64,000 bases of DNA from Massilia sp. NR 4-1 (GTDB lineage Bacteria > Pseudomonadota > Gammaproteobacteria > Burkholderiales > Burkholderiaceae_D): the NCBI RefSeq assembly GCF_001191005.1, contig NZ_CP012201.1, positions 2,480,001 to 2,544,000 on the forward strand. Reading direction: 5' to 3'. Below, piece after piece: positions 1-7,830 of this stretch. The notes under the pieces are model-generated. The model saw only the letters and a list, made by a program, of their open reading frames with translations, was not told the DNA's origin and made no database searches. How positions within the stretch are numbered: the first letter of the stretch is position 1; the number at the start of each line of letters is the position of its first letter. The position numbers were made by a program, and so were the translations under genes.

Positions 1-825
1 CAGGATGCGGCGCCGATTTATCGCCTTGAGCAGTTGGCAGTGCGCCATATCGGCGGCACGCGCGCGCTGGCCTTGCAAGACATCGACCTGCACATCGCGC
101 CCGGCGAACAAGTCGCCCTGATCGGTCCTTCCGGCGCCGGCAAGACCACCTTGCTGGCCACCCTGGCCTGCGCCCACCAGCCGGAGTCGGGCCGCTTCGA
201 AGCCTTCGGCGGCGATCCATGGACCCTGCCGGACGGCGAACGGCACCGCCTGCGCGCCCGTCTCTTCCTCGCGCCGCAAACGCCGCCGCTGCCGCCGCGC
301 CAGCGCGTGGTGACGGCGGTGCTGGCGGCGCGCCTGCCGCATTGGAGCTTGTGGCGCGCGCTGCTCTCGCTGCTGCGTCCCGCCGATCCGGAAGCGGCGT
401 TCCGCGCCCTGTCGCGCTTTCATCTCGGCGACAAGCTGTATGCCCGCGTCGACCGCTTGTCCGGCGGCGAGCGCCAGCGCTGCGGCCTGGCGCGCCTGCT
501 GCTCTCGACGGCGCAGGCGCTGCTGGTGGACGAGCCCTTGTCGGCGCTCGATCCCGCGCTGTCGCAACTGACCCTCAACACCCTGCAGCAGGAAGCGGCG
601 CAGCGCCAGGCGGCGCTGGTCTGCAGCCTGCACCAGGTCGATCTGGCGCTGAGCCATTTCCCGCGCATCGTGGCCTTGAAGGAAGGTCGCATCGTCTTCG
701 ACCTGCCGCGCGGGCAGGTGACGGAGGCGATGATCGCCGAACTGTATCTGGGCGAACAAGCGCCCGCCAATTCGCCGCATCCGCAAACCTTGCAGGACAA
801 GCTGGCCGTCGGCGCCTGCCTGTAA
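1..825 (+). CDS. phnC: Phosphonate-type ABC importer, ATP-binding subunit (5' partial)
   Basis: This is the ATPase of a phosphonate/phosphite-family importer on the inner face of the cytoplasmic membrane. The frame is open from base 1, and the codons before the TTG at 34 read PIYRLEQLAVRH, a normal N-terminus, so the true start lies upstream of the window. Visible motifs are Walker A GPSGAGKTT, the signature LSGGERQR, Walker B ALLVDEPLSALD and the switch histidine in CSLHQVD. Two PhnE-like permeases follow directly, which supports a PhnC role. The substrate-binding protein (PhnD type) would be expected upstream, outside the window. The substrate could be phosphonate, phosphite or another oxyanion; the sequence alone does not decide. 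Confidence 0.85.
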   Translation, partial: QDAAPIYRLEQLAVRHIGGTRALALQDIDLHIAPGEQVALIGPSGAGKTTLLATLACAHQPESGRFEAFGGDPWTLPDGERHRLRARLFLAPQTPPLPPRQRVVTAVLAARLPHWSLWRALLSLLRPADPEAAFRALSRFHLGDKLYARVDRLSGGERQRCGLARLLLSTAQALLVDEPLSALDPALSQLTLNTLQQEAAQRQAALVCSLHQVDLALSHFPRIVALKEGRIVFDLPRGQVTEAMIAELYLGEQAPANSPHPQTLQDKLAVGACL

Positions 826-836
826 GCGGAACGCGC

Positions 837-1682
837 ATGCAAAACATTCCCGCCGTCCCTTGCGCCGACCGCCATCCCGATCCGGCATGGCGCGGCCGCG
901 TCACCTATACCGTGCTTGGACTGCTGCTGCTGTGGCCCATGCTGGTGGCCAGCGAATTCAAGCCCGCCGTGCTGTTCGACCGGCAAAGCCTGGGCGCCAC
1001 CGGGCGCTTCCTGGCCGGCTTCCTGCCGCCCGCGCATTCTCCCGAATTTCTCGCCATGCTGCTGCGCGAGACCTGGCAGACCGTCGCCATCGCCACAGCG
1101 GGCCTGAGCCTGGCCTTGCTGGGCGCGATCCCCGCCACGCTGATCGTCACCGAGCGCCTGTCCATCTCGCGCCTGGGCCGGCGCCGCATGGGCGTGCTGC
1201 CCGCTGCCGTGCGCCAGCTGGTGCGCTGGCTGCTGGTCCTGCTGCGCAGCGTGCCGGAGCTGGTATGGGCGCTGCTGCTGGTGCGCATCGTCGGCCTCGG
1301 CCCCACGGCGGGCGTGCTGGCGATCGCCCTCACCTACTGCGGCATGCTGGGCAAGGTGTACGCTGAAATTCTGGAATCGTCGGAAGCGCATGCCAGCGCC
1401 AGCCTGCTGATGAATGGCGGAGGCAGGCTGGCCACGCTGTTTTACGGCGCGCTGCCGGAAGCGGCGCCGGAACTACTGTCCTACACCATCTACCGCTGGG
1501 AATGCGCGATCCGCGGCTCGGTGGTGATGGGCTTTGTCGGCGCCGGCGGCCTGGGGCAGCGCATGGATGAATCGATGAAGATGCTGGCAGGCGGCGAAGT
1601 GGCTTCCATGCTGCTGGTCTTCGTGCTGCTGGTGGCGGCGGCCGACCTGTTTTCGCGTCTGCTGCGCCGGAGGCTGGCATGA
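837..1682 (+). CDS. phnE: Phosphonate-type ABC importer, permease 1
   Basis: This is an inner-membrane permease of about 281 residues. It has a first membrane helix near residues 22-38, several later helices, and the PhnE-type cytoplasmic loop EAAPELLSYTIYRWECAIRG followed by FVGAGGLGQ, which contacts the ATPase. I chose the ATG at 837, eleven bases after the ATPase stop; the same frame is open far upstream but that part is antisense-like low-complexity sequence. The stop overlaps the next start as ATGA, so the two permeases are translationally coupled and probably form a heterodimer. The family transports phosphonates, phosphite or related oxyanions. Confidence 0.85.
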   Translation: MQNIPAVPCADRHPDPAWRGRVTYTVLGLLLLWPMLVASEFKPAVLFDRQSLGATGRFLAGFLPPAHSPEFLAMLLRETWQTVAIATAGLSLALLGAIPATLIVTERLSISRLGRRRMGVLPAAVRQLVRWLLVLLRSVPELVWALLLVRIVGLGPTAGVLAIALTYCGMLGKVYAEILESSEAHASASLLMNGGGRLATLFYGALPEAAPELLSYTIYRWECAIRGSVVMGFVGAGGLGQRMDESMKMLAGGEVASMLLVFVLLVAAADLFSRLLRRRLA

Positions 1683-2563
1683 GCAGGCAGGAAGACCCGG
1701 CCGCCAATGCCCAGGACTCGCCCGGCGAGCCGGATGCCGCGAACATGGCCAGTACGCCGCTGCCGCGCGAAACGGCGCAGGCCATGCCGCTTGCGCCGCC
1801 CATGCACTGGTCCGGTCCCTTACTGGGCCTGGCACTCATGGCACTGGTGATTGCCAGCTTCGCCAGCCTGCCGTTGAAATGGCGCGACTTCTTCAGCGCC
1901 GATGCGGTGCGCAGCGCGGCCGAATTCCTGGCCGGCTTTGCGCCGCCCGAAACGGGAAGCGGCTTCCTGCGCAAGACCGCGCTGGCGACCGGAGAAACCC
2001 TGGCCATGTCGGCGCTCGGTACCCTGCTGGCCGTGGCGGGCGGCATGCTGCTGGCTCTGCCCGGCGCGGGACGCTTCGGCCGCGCCGCGCGCGCCGCGGT
2101 GCGCGTGCTGCTCAATGTATTGCGCTCGGTGCCGGAGCTGGTGTGGGCCTCCATCCTGCTGATCGCCGCCGGCCTTGGCCCCTTTGCCGGCACGCTTGCG
2201 CTGGCCGCGCACACGGCCGGCGTGCTAGGACGCCTGTTCGCCGATGCGCTGGAAAACGCCGCGCCGCTACCGGAGCAAAGCCTGCGCGCCAACGGTGCGC
2301 CGCCGCTGGCCGCCTTCTTCTACGCCACGCTGCCGCAAACGCTACCGCAGATGCTGTCCTACACCCTGTACCGCTGGGAAAACAATATCCGCGCCGCCGC
2401 CATCCTGGGCGTGGTGGGCGCGGGCGGCCTGGGGCAGATGCTGAAGTATCATCTCTCGCTGTTCCAGATGCAGAAGGCGGCGACGGTGATCCTGGCCATG
2501 CTGCTGCTGGTGGCCCTGGTCGATGCCCTCAGCTTCACGCTGCGGCGCGCCTTGACGCGCTGA
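1679..2563 (+). CDS. phnE: Phosphonate-type ABC importer, permease 2
   Basis: This is a second PhnE-like permease of 294 residues. Its cytoplasmic N-terminus of about 40 residues is rich in Pro, Ala and Asp, and the helices begin near residue 45. The ATPase-contact loop is LPQTLPQMLSYTLYRWENN, followed by GVVGAGGLGQML. It overlaps permease 1 by four bases (ATGA). Paired, non-identical PhnE genes are common in phosphonate and phosphite loci and would form one channel. No sign of truncation is seen. The specificity is inferred only from family and context. Confidence 0.85.
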   Translation: MSRQEDPAANAQDSPGEPDAANMASTPLPRETAQAMPLAPPMHWSGPLLGLALMALVIASFASLPLKWRDFFSADAVRSAAEFLAGFAPPETGSGFLRKTALATGETLAMSALGTLLAVAGGMLLALPGAGRFGRAARAAVRVLLNVLRSVPELVWASILLIAAGLGPFAGTLALAAHTAGVLGRLFADALENAAPLPEQSLRANGAPPLAAFFYATLPQTLPQMLSYTLYRWENNIRAAAILGVVGAGGLGQMLKYHLSLFQMQKAATVILAMLLLVALVDALSFTLRRALTR

Positions 2564-2583
2564 CTTTCAATCCAAGGAAGACG

Positions 2584-3264
2584 ATGCTCGAATTACGTAA
2601 ACTGTATAAATCGTATGCCAACGGCCATCCCGTGCTGTCCGGCCTGTCCTACCGTTTCCGCGCCGGCGAATTCGTCGCCATCATGGGCGAATCGGGCGTC
2701 GGCAAATCAACGCTGCTCAACCTGATCGCAGGCCTCGACCATCCGGATGCCGGCCCCGGCACGCCCATCCTGGTCGACGGCGTCGCCATGGCCGCGCTGG
2801 ATGACGATGCCGCAACGAAACTGCGGCGCGAGCGCATGGGCTTTATCTTCCAGGCCTTCCACGTGCTGCCGCATTTGAGCTTGCTGCAAAACGTCGCGCT
2901 GCCGTTATTGCTCAACGGCATGCCGCAACAGCGCGCGGCGGACATGCTGGCGGCCGTTGGCCTGGCGGGCCGCGAACATGATTATCCGCAACAACTTTCC
3001 GGTGGGGAAATGCAGCGCGTGGCGATCGCGCGCGCCCTGGTGCACCGGCCCGCGCTGGTGCTGGCCGACGAGCCCACCGGCAACCTCGATCCCGACACCG
3101 CCGACGCCATCCTGCGGCTGTTACAAAGGGAAATAAAAGCCAGCGGCGCCTGTGCCATCATGGTCACGCACTCGCATGCGGCGGCCGCGATGGCCGACCG
3201 CACCTTGATCCTGACGAAGGAGGGCTTACAAGAAACAACATCTGTCAACGCGCTAGCTCAATAA
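2584..3264 (+). CDS. LolD/MacB-like ABC ATP-binding protein
   Basis: This is an ABC ATPase of 226 residues with Walker A GESGVGKSTL, signature LSGGEMQRVAIARAL, Walker B LVLADEPTGNLD and the switch histidine in VTHSHA. The DEPTGNLD form and overall similarity place it with the LolD/MacB/FtsE group rather than with PhnC, although PhnL of C-P lyase clusters is also related. It starts 20 bases after the second permease in the same operon, yet no FtsX/MacB-type permease is next to it. It may serve the importer as a second ATPase or work with a permease encoded elsewhere. Its role is unresolved. Confidence 0.75.
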   Translation: MLELRKLYKSYANGHPVLSGLSYRFRAGEFVAIMGESGVGKSTLLNLIAGLDHPDAGPGTPILVDGVAMAALDDDAATKLRRERMGFIFQAFHVLPHLSLLQNVALPLLLNGMPQQRAADMLAAVGLAGREHDYPQQLSGGEMQRVAIARALVHRPALVLADEPTGNLDPDTADAILRLLQREIKASGACAIMVTHSHAAAAMADRTLILTKEGLQETTSVNALAQ

Positions 3265-3289
3265 AACTCATAAATATCGAACAAAAACG

Positions 3290-3307
3290 CGCAAAAATTT
3301 TTTTGCG
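3290..3307. terminator. A/T-rich palindrome after the importer operon
   Basis: CGCAAAAA and TTTTTGCG are separated by two T residues, 25 bases downstream of the ABC ATPase stop. The perfect arms with an A run and a T run suggest a weak bidirectional terminator. The stem is short in G/C, so the call is tentative. Confidence 0.4.
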
Positions 3308-3334
3308 TAGTATAGTTTAATTAACTTGCTTGGT

Positions 3335-3345
3335 TATCAATGATA
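3335..3345. promoter_or_regulatory. Nested palindrome upstream of small HTH gene
   Basis: TATCA-A-TGATA forms a perfect 5-bp-arm palindrome, flanked by TAACT at 3322-3326 and AGTTA at 3350-3354, which are also mutually complementary. It lies in AT-rich DNA about 90 bases before a small HTH-protein gene. It could be an autoregulatory operator; this is inference from position and symmetry only. Confidence 0.3.
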
Positions 3346-3436
3346 GTTGAGTTAGTCGCCACCCTCACCGCCAGTTGTGGCGGCTAGACAAGCCAGGAAG
3401 AGCCAGTCCCATCCACGTGACCTTAGGGAGGAGCAA

Positions 3437-3724
3437 ATGAGCGTGCGGCAAAAAAAACTGGAACTGATCGAAGCGATGAACCGTGCAAGGGCGCTAGAGC
3501 CTTCAAGCTTTGTGCCCAATAAGCTGCTCGATACCCTGATCGAAAAAATGCATCTGAAGAACGATGCAGAGCTGTGCCGGGTGCTGGAAGTTCAGCCGCC
3601 CATCATCAGCAAGATCCGGCATCGCAAGCTTGCCGTTGGCGCGACGATCCTGTTGCGCATGCACGAAAAATCGGAACTCAGTATCCGTGAATTAAAAGAA
3701 TTATCGACTGCTTCAGTGCACTGA
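3437..3724 (+). CDS. Small helix-turn-helix protein
   Basis: This is a basic 95-residue protein of unknown function. The ATG at 3437 is preceded by a strong ribosome-binding site (AGGGAGGAG, 5 bases away), which decides the start over an upstream in-frame codon at 3377. Residues 35-65 (DAELCRVLEVQPPIISKIRH) look like a Cro/XRE-type helix-turn-helix with the recognition helix PIISKIRH. The protein is too small for a separate ligand domain. It stands alone between two unrelated units and may autoregulate through the palindromes upstream. A similar small HTH protein is, as far as I know, frequent in Oxalobacteraceae genomes. Confidence 0.65.
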   Translation: MSVRQKKLELIEAMNRARALEPSSFVPNKLLDTLIEKMHLKNDAELCRVLEVQPPIISKIRHRKLAVGATILLRMHEKSELSIRELKELSTASVH

Positions 3725-3936
3725 CTAGCATTTTCTGTCCTTGCCATGCCAGGCGCCGGCATTGCAGTCTCCGGCGCCCACTTCCCCCTGTACAGCCCAA
3801 ACCCCGCTGTCAGCATTTTTCCCCGAATTACAACAGCTCCCGCCCCCCCTCTTAAGGGAGAGGCCACTTGCGCGCCGCGCCGCTGGACTGAACGCGCGAG
3901 GCGTCCCCCCATTCCCCTCCCACCTACGAGGTCACC

Positions 3937-5109
3937 ATGAAACTGCTGTTCGCTCTGAGCGCCCTCAGTCTGGCCCTGCTGCCGCTGACAGGCTGCGATT
4001 CATCCCAGGATAAGGCGGCTATGGCCAAGGCAGCCGGCACGCCGGTCTCGGCGGCGCTGGTCGTGCAAAGGGACATCGTCGAAACCCAGGAATTTCCGGG
4101 CCGGCTGGAAGCCATCGAGCGTGTCGCAATCCGGCCGCGCGTGAGCGGCTACATCACCAGCGTGCACTTCACGCCGGGCAGCCTGGTCAAGAAAGGCGAT
4201 GTGTTGTTTACCATCGACGCCCGCCCCTACCAGGCCCAGCTGAACAAGGCCGAAGCCGACGCCCACTCGGCGCGTGCCCGCGCCGACCTGGCCAAGGTCG
4301 AATTGGAACGCGCCGAACGGCTGCTGGCCGACCGCGCCATCGCCCAGCGCGAATTCGATGAGCGCGCCTCCAGCCAGAAAGAATTGGACGCCACCGCGCG
4401 CGCGGCCCAGGCCGCCACAGAAGCGGCGCGCCTGAATATGGCTTACACCAAGGTGCTGGCGCCGATCGGCGGGCGCGTCAGCAAGGCCGAAATCACGGTC
4501 GGCAATCTGGTCGACGGCAATGCCGTGCTGACTTCGGTCGTCTCCACCGACAAGATCTACGCCAGCTTCGAAGGCGATGAGGACACGTATCTGCGCGTGG
4601 CCGGGCTGAAGCGGGCCGGCGCGCCGGTGCCGGTGCACATCGCCCTCAACAACGAACAAGGCTATCCGCATGCAGGCGAACTCGACTTCATCGACAACCG
4701 CCTCGACACCAACACCGGCAGCGTGCGCATGCGCGCCGTGCTGAAAAATGCCGAGCGCAATCTTGTGCCCGGCCTCTTCGTGCGCGTCCAGGTCGCCACC
4801 GGCAATGGCCGCCAGCAAGCCACCCGCGCCGTGCTGGTGAACGAGCGCGCCATCGGCACCGACCTCAACCGCAAATTCGTCTTCATCGTCAACCGCGACG
4901 GCAAGGCCGAATACCGCGCCGTCACGCTCGGCGCGCAAGCCGGCGGCGGCCTGCGCATCGTGCAAAGCGGCCTCCAGCCCGACGACAAAGTCATCCTCGA
5001 CGGCCTGCAGCACATCCGCCCCGGCGCCGCCCTGAGCGTCCAGACCATCGCCATGGACAGCGCCATCCCCACCCAAGGCAAAACCCCCAGCCACGACAAA
5101 AACGGCTAA
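3937..5109 (+). CDS. RND efflux periplasmic adaptor (MFP) lipoprotein, without pump gene
   Basis: This is a membrane-fusion protein of the AcrA/MexE family, 390 residues. It begins with a lipoprotein signal whose lipobox is PLTGC, so it should be anchored to the inner membrane with most of it in the periplasm. The core has the lipoyl half-motifs around RPRVSGYITSV and APIGGRVSKAE, a helical hairpin near residues 100-160 rich in Ala/Arg/Glu, and the beta-barrel part from about residue 200. It is full length. Adaptors are normally followed by an RND pump gene (acrB/mexF) and an outer-membrane factor. Here the next gene is a convergent tetR 15 bases later, so the partner must be elsewhere or lost. 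Confidence 0.88.
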   Translation: MKLLFALSALSLALLPLTGCDSSQDKAAMAKAAGTPVSAALVVQRDIVETQEFPGRLEAIERVAIRPRVSGYITSVHFTPGSLVKKGDVLFTIDARPYQAQLNKAEADAHSARARADLAKVELERAERLLADRAIAQREFDERASSQKELDATARAAQAATEAARLNMAYTKVLAPIGGRVSKAEITVGNLVDGNAVLTSVVSTDKIYASFEGDEDTYLRVAGLKRAGAPVPVHIALNNEQGYPHAGELDFIDNRLDTNTGSVRMRAVLKNAERNLVPGLFVRVQVATGNGRQQATRAVLVNERAIGTDLNRKFVFIVNRDGKAEYRAVTLGAQAGGGLRIVQSGLQPDDKVILDGLQHIRPGAALSVQTIAMDSAIPTQGKTPSHDKNG

Positions 5110-5124
5110 GCCCTTTGAACCTTG

Positions 5125-5676
5125 TCAAAGGCGGCGCTGGAGGCGCTGGAGGGCGGCGCTGAAGCTGGCCGGGGTTTGCAGGGCGCGCGACAGCACCAGT
5201 GCGCCCTGGATGCCGGCGACGGTTTCTGCGGCGAGTTCGCCGGCTTCGGCGGCAGTGTGGCCGCCGCGCTGCAGGGCGGCATCGAGGGCCGCGATCCAGG
5301 CGGCGAAGTAGCCTTGCACGCGGGCGGCGAAGCGGTCGCGCTCGCTACCGAGGGCGAAGACGCCGAGCAGGCAAATGCGCTGGCCGGAGTCGAAATAGCG
5401 TTCGACATCCGCGAACATGCGGGCGATGCCGGCGCGCGGCTCGGCACTTTCGGCCAGCGGGGTGAAGATATTGTCGCGGAACCAGGCATCGATCTCGGCC
5501 AACACGGCATCGGCCATTTCCTCCTTGCCGCCGGGGAAGAAGTGGTAGATGCTGCCCTTGCCCAGCCTGGTGCCTTCGCCAATGCGCGCCAGGCTGGCGC
5601 CTTCAAAGCCGTACTGGCGGAACACTTCCGCCAGCAACGGCACGATGTCGGCTTTTTCTGCGATGAGTCGCGCCAT
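5125..5676 (-). CDS. TetR-family transcriptional regulator
   Basis: This is a 183-residue repressor. The N-terminal HTH spans about residues 10-50, with the typical GEGTRLGKGSIYHFFPGGKEE recognition region, and is followed by a helical ligand domain. It lies 16 bases after the DUF1348 gene on the same strand, so the two probably form an operon. A TGTAC-type palindrome overlaps the predicted start of transcription of that operon, which fits autorepression. Homologues with a short C-terminal domain often respond to electrophiles or small toxic compounds, but no ligand can be named here. It is convergent with the adaptor gene, not the usual divergent arrangement for an efflux repressor. Confidence 0.85.
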   Translation of the reverse strand: MARLIAEKADIVPLLAEVFRQYGFEGASLARIGEGTRLGKGSIYHFFPGGKEEMADAVLAEIDAWFRDNIFTPLAESAEPRAGIARMFADVERYFDSGQRICLLGVFALGSERDRFAARVQGYFAAWIAALDAALQRGGHTAAEAGELAAETVAGIQGALVLSRALQTPASFSAALQRLQRRL

Positions 5677-5692
5677 TCCTATCCTTTAATGC

Positions 5693-6163
5693 TTAAAAGC
5701 CCAGCGCGCTCAAGCCCGGATGGTCGTCCGGTCGCGGCCCGCTGGCGTCCCAGAAGAACTTGCGTTCACTGGCCTGGATCGGGTGTTCGTTGATGCTGGC
5801 GTGGCGGTGGTGCATCAAGCCCTGCTCGTCGAATTCCCAGTTTTCGTTGCCGTAGGCGCGGAACCACTGGCCCGAGTCGTCATGGTATTCGTAGGCGAAG
5901 CGAACCGCAATGCGGGCGCCGTCGTAAGCCCATAACTCCTTGATCAGGCGATAGTCCAGTTCGCGCGTCCACTTGCGCTTGAGCAGGGCGACGATGGCGG
6001 TACGCCCCTGGGCGAATTCGCCGCGGTTGCGCCACCAGCTGTCTTCGGTATAGGCGAGCGCGATCTTCTCCGGGTCGCGCGTGTTCCAGCCGTTTTCGGC
6101 CAGGCGGACTTTTTCGATGGCGCTTTCGCGGGTGAAGGGCGGCAGCGGAGGACGGATAGACAT
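5693..6163 (-). CDS. DUF1348 family (NTF2-like fold) protein
   Basis: This is a 156-residue cytoplasmic protein of the DUF1348 / nuclear-transport-factor-2-like group, with the family signature NGWNTRDPEKIALAYTEDS and WRNRGEFAQGR near the N-terminus and YEYHDDSGQWFRAYGNENWEF in the centre. The start at 6163 is supported by an AAAGGAA ribosome site. An upstream in-frame TTG at 6247 would put the operator inside the gene and is rejected. Members of this family are small pocket proteins of unknown reaction that often sit beside TetR regulators. It is probably the target of the TetR gene that follows it. Confidence 0.8.
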   Translation of the reverse strand: MSIRPPLPPFTRESAIEKVRLAENGWNTRDPEKIALAYTEDSWWRNRGEFAQGRTAIVALLKRKWTRELDYRLIKELWAYDGARIAVRFAYEYHDDSGQWFRAYGNENWEFDEQGLMHHRHASINEHPIQASERKFFWDASGPRPDDHPGLSALGF

Positions 6164-6198
6164 GGTTATTCCTTTCAAATGTACCAATCGCCACACAA

Positions 6199-6214
6199 TG
6201 TACCGATCAGTACA
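6199..6214. promoter_or_regulatory. Predicted TetR operator
   Basis: TGTACCGATCAGTACA is a near-perfect 16-bp palindrome (TGTAC arms around a GATC core). A related half site, TGTACCAATCG, lies about 20 bp further downstream. The palindrome covers the predicted transcription start of the DUF1348-tetR operon, the classic place for a TetR-family repressor. Confidence 0.6.
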
Positions 6215-6218
6215 GTTA

Positions 6219-6247
6219 ACTATAGGCCATGCCGCTGGCGAACGCAA
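6219..6247 (-). promoter_or_regulatory. Predicted sigma-70 promoter of the DUF1348-tetR operon
   Basis: On the minus strand TTGCGT (6247-6242) and TATAGT (6224-6219) are separated by 17 bases. Transcription would start near 6212, inside the TGTAC palindrome. Confidence 0.5.
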
Positions 6248-6251
6248 GCAT

Positions 6252-6280
6252 AAAAAAAACCGCCTCGGACGAGGCGGGTT
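6252..6280 (-). terminator. Rho-independent terminator of the olsB-like gene
   Basis: On the minus strand CCGCCTC and GAGGCGG form a stem with a four-base loop, followed by eight T residues. It begins 25 bases after the acyltransferase stop codon. Confidence 0.8.
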
Positions 6281-6304
6281 GGCAGGGAAGGTGGAGACGC
6301 TGCG

Positions 6305-7084
6305 TCAGGCCGCGCTGGCCAGCGCCGGTTCGCCCACATTGTAGTGGCGCGCATAGCGGGCATCGAGATTGGCCAGCGGCATCAGCAAGAACAGGTCGGC
6401 GCTTTCGAAATCCGGATCCCAGGCCGGATCACCGCAGATCCAGGCGCCCGAGCGCATATAGCCTTTCAGCAGGGCCGGCACCTGCACCGCCGGCGCCGGA
6501 TCCAGCTTCTGGTAAGGGAAAGGCAGATGCGGCGTGACGCGGTACTCGGGCGGCGCCATATGTTTTTCGCGCAGCTGCTGGTAGACGGCGACGGCATTGT
6601 GACCGCCATCGGCCAGGCTGATGCTGGCGCAGCCGATCAGGTAGTCGCATTGCTGGCGGCGCATATACTCGGCCAGGCCCGACCACAGCAGCATGATCAC
6701 GCTGCCGCCGCGGTAATCCGGGTGGATGCAGGCACGGCCCGCTTCGAGCATGCGGCCGCGCAGATTATTCAGGCGTCCCAGGTCGAATTCGCCTTCGGAA
6801 TACAGACGGCCCAGCTTGCGGGCACGGGTGGGATTGAGCAGGCGGTAAGTACCGACCACCTTCAGGCTGTCGGATTCGCGCACGATCAGGTGATCGCAGA
6901 ATTCATCGAATTCGTCGCTGTCCAGGCCATCGTCGCTGGCCAGCGAGTTAAGGCCCATTGACTCGATGAACACCTTGTAGCGCAGGCGCTGCACTTCGCG
7001 CAGTTCCTCGGGCGTGCTGGCCATGCTCAGCACCAGACGGCCAGCCGACGCCCGGGTTTCCGCTTGTACGATAGTATGTTGCAT
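6305..7084 (-). CDS. olsB: OlsB-like N-acyltransferase (GNAT family)
   Basis: This is a 259-residue GNAT-fold protein. The N-terminal part (LREVQRLRYKVFIESMG) is the signature of the Acetyltransf_5 group, which includes ornithine N-alpha-acyltransferase OlsB and is related to autoinducer synthases. The middle has VVGTYRLLNP and the acceptor region LEAGRACIHPDYRGGSVIMLLW. OlsB transfers 3-hydroxyacyl from acyl-ACP to ornithine, the first step of ornithine lipid synthesis. The second enzyme, OlsA, is not in this window. Other hemolysin-like acyltransferases share the fold, so ornithine as acceptor is inferred. Confidence 0.75.
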   Translation of the reverse strand: MQHTIVQAETRASAGRLVLSMASTPEELREVQRLRYKVFIESMGLNSLASDDGLDSDEFDEFCDHLIVRESDSLKVVGTYRLLNPTRARKLGRLYSEGEFDLGRLNNLRGRMLEAGRACIHPDYRGGSVIMLLWSGLAEYMRRQQCDYLIGCASISLADGGHNAVAVYQQLREKHMAPPEYRVTPHLPFPYQKLDPAPAVQVPALLKGYMRSGAWICGDPAWDPDFESADLFLLMPLANLDARYARHYNVGEPALASAA

Positions 7085-7169
7085 GCTTTCATCCTTTCAG
7101 TGGGGACGAAAGCAAGCGTAACGAGCTATTGCTTCAACAAAATGACAACTTTATGGCAGTTCGATGACA

Positions 7170-7736
7170 TCAGGCTTTTTTGGGCCGTCCGGTCTTCAAC
7201 TGTGGTAAAGATGCCAGCACGCTTTGCAGGGTGGCCAGGTCGATCTGGCTGATCAGGGCCACGCCCACGCGCAGCAGCTCGCTCTTTTTGATCTCGAAAC
7301 CGGCTTTCAGGCAGGATTTCTTCACCTGGCCCAGCACCGCGTATTCGGTTTCCGGCATGGTGAAGCTGTCGCGCACCAGCTTATCCTTGCGCGGCTTCTC
7401 TTTCGCCACCTCGGCCGCTTTCTCGGCCGGCTTGGCGGCGGCGCGCGGCTTGACCGCTTTCGGCGCAGCGGCTTTCGGTGCGGCGGCTTTGGGCGCGGCC
7501 TTCGGTGCGGCAGCCTTCGACGCCGCAGGCTTGGCGGCCGGCTTGGCAGCGGCCTTCACCGCGGGCTTGGCGGCAGCCTTGAGCGCCGGCTTGACGGCAG
7601 CCTTGGTCACGGCCTTGGCGGCTGGTTTCGCCGCGGCGGCAGCTGGTTTGGCGGCGGTGGCAGCGGTTTTCACGGCCGGTTTCGTGGCCGGGGCCTTGGC
7701 GGCAGCCGGCTTTTTCTCGGTTTTTGCAACAGTCAT
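7170..7736 (-). CDS. Histone H1-like Ala/Lys/Pro-rich protein with conserved C-terminal domain
   Basis: This 188-residue protein has two parts. Residues 1-115 are low-complexity AAKPA/APKAA repeats, strongly basic and resembling the tail of eukaryotic histone H1. Residues 120-188 form a compact domain (DSFTMPETEYAVLGQVKKSC and KKSELLRVGVALISQ). Such proteins bind DNA without sequence preference in several beta- and gammaproteobacteria, for example AlgP-like proteins; the C-terminal domain probably gives oligomerisation or specificity. The start at 7736 has a GGAG site and a promoter 20 bases upstream. The repeat number is likely to vary between strains. Function in nucleoid structure is inferred. 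Confidence 0.8.
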   Translation of the reverse strand: MTVAKTEKKPAAAKAPATKPAVKTAATAAKPAAAAAKPAAKAVTKAAVKPALKAAAKPAVKAAAKPAAKPAASKAAAPKAAPKAAAPKAAAPKAVKPRAAAKPAEKAAEVAKEKPRKDKLVRDSFTMPETEYAVLGQVKKSCLKAGFEIKKSELLRVGVALISQIDLATLQSVLASLPQLKTGRPKKA

Positions 7737-7756
7737 GGCGACTCCATTAATTGAAC

Positions 7757-7784
7757 AATATAAACAATATATACCATTTTTCAA
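7757..7784 (-). promoter_or_regulatory. Predicted promoter of the H1-like gene
   Basis: On the minus strand TTGAAA (7784-7779) and TATATT (7762-7757) are separated by 16 bases in otherwise AT-rich DNA directly upstream of the gene. Confidence 0.45.
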
Positions 7785-7830
7785 GAAAATGGAGCCATGC
7801 AGCGAGAATTCGTGAGAATTCCCCGCCCGC

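Noticed and set aside
7420..7700. Dense short repeats that could suggest a CRISPR-like or satellite array
   Set aside because: They are the codons of the AAKPA/APKAA tail of the H1-like protein; there are no constant spacers.
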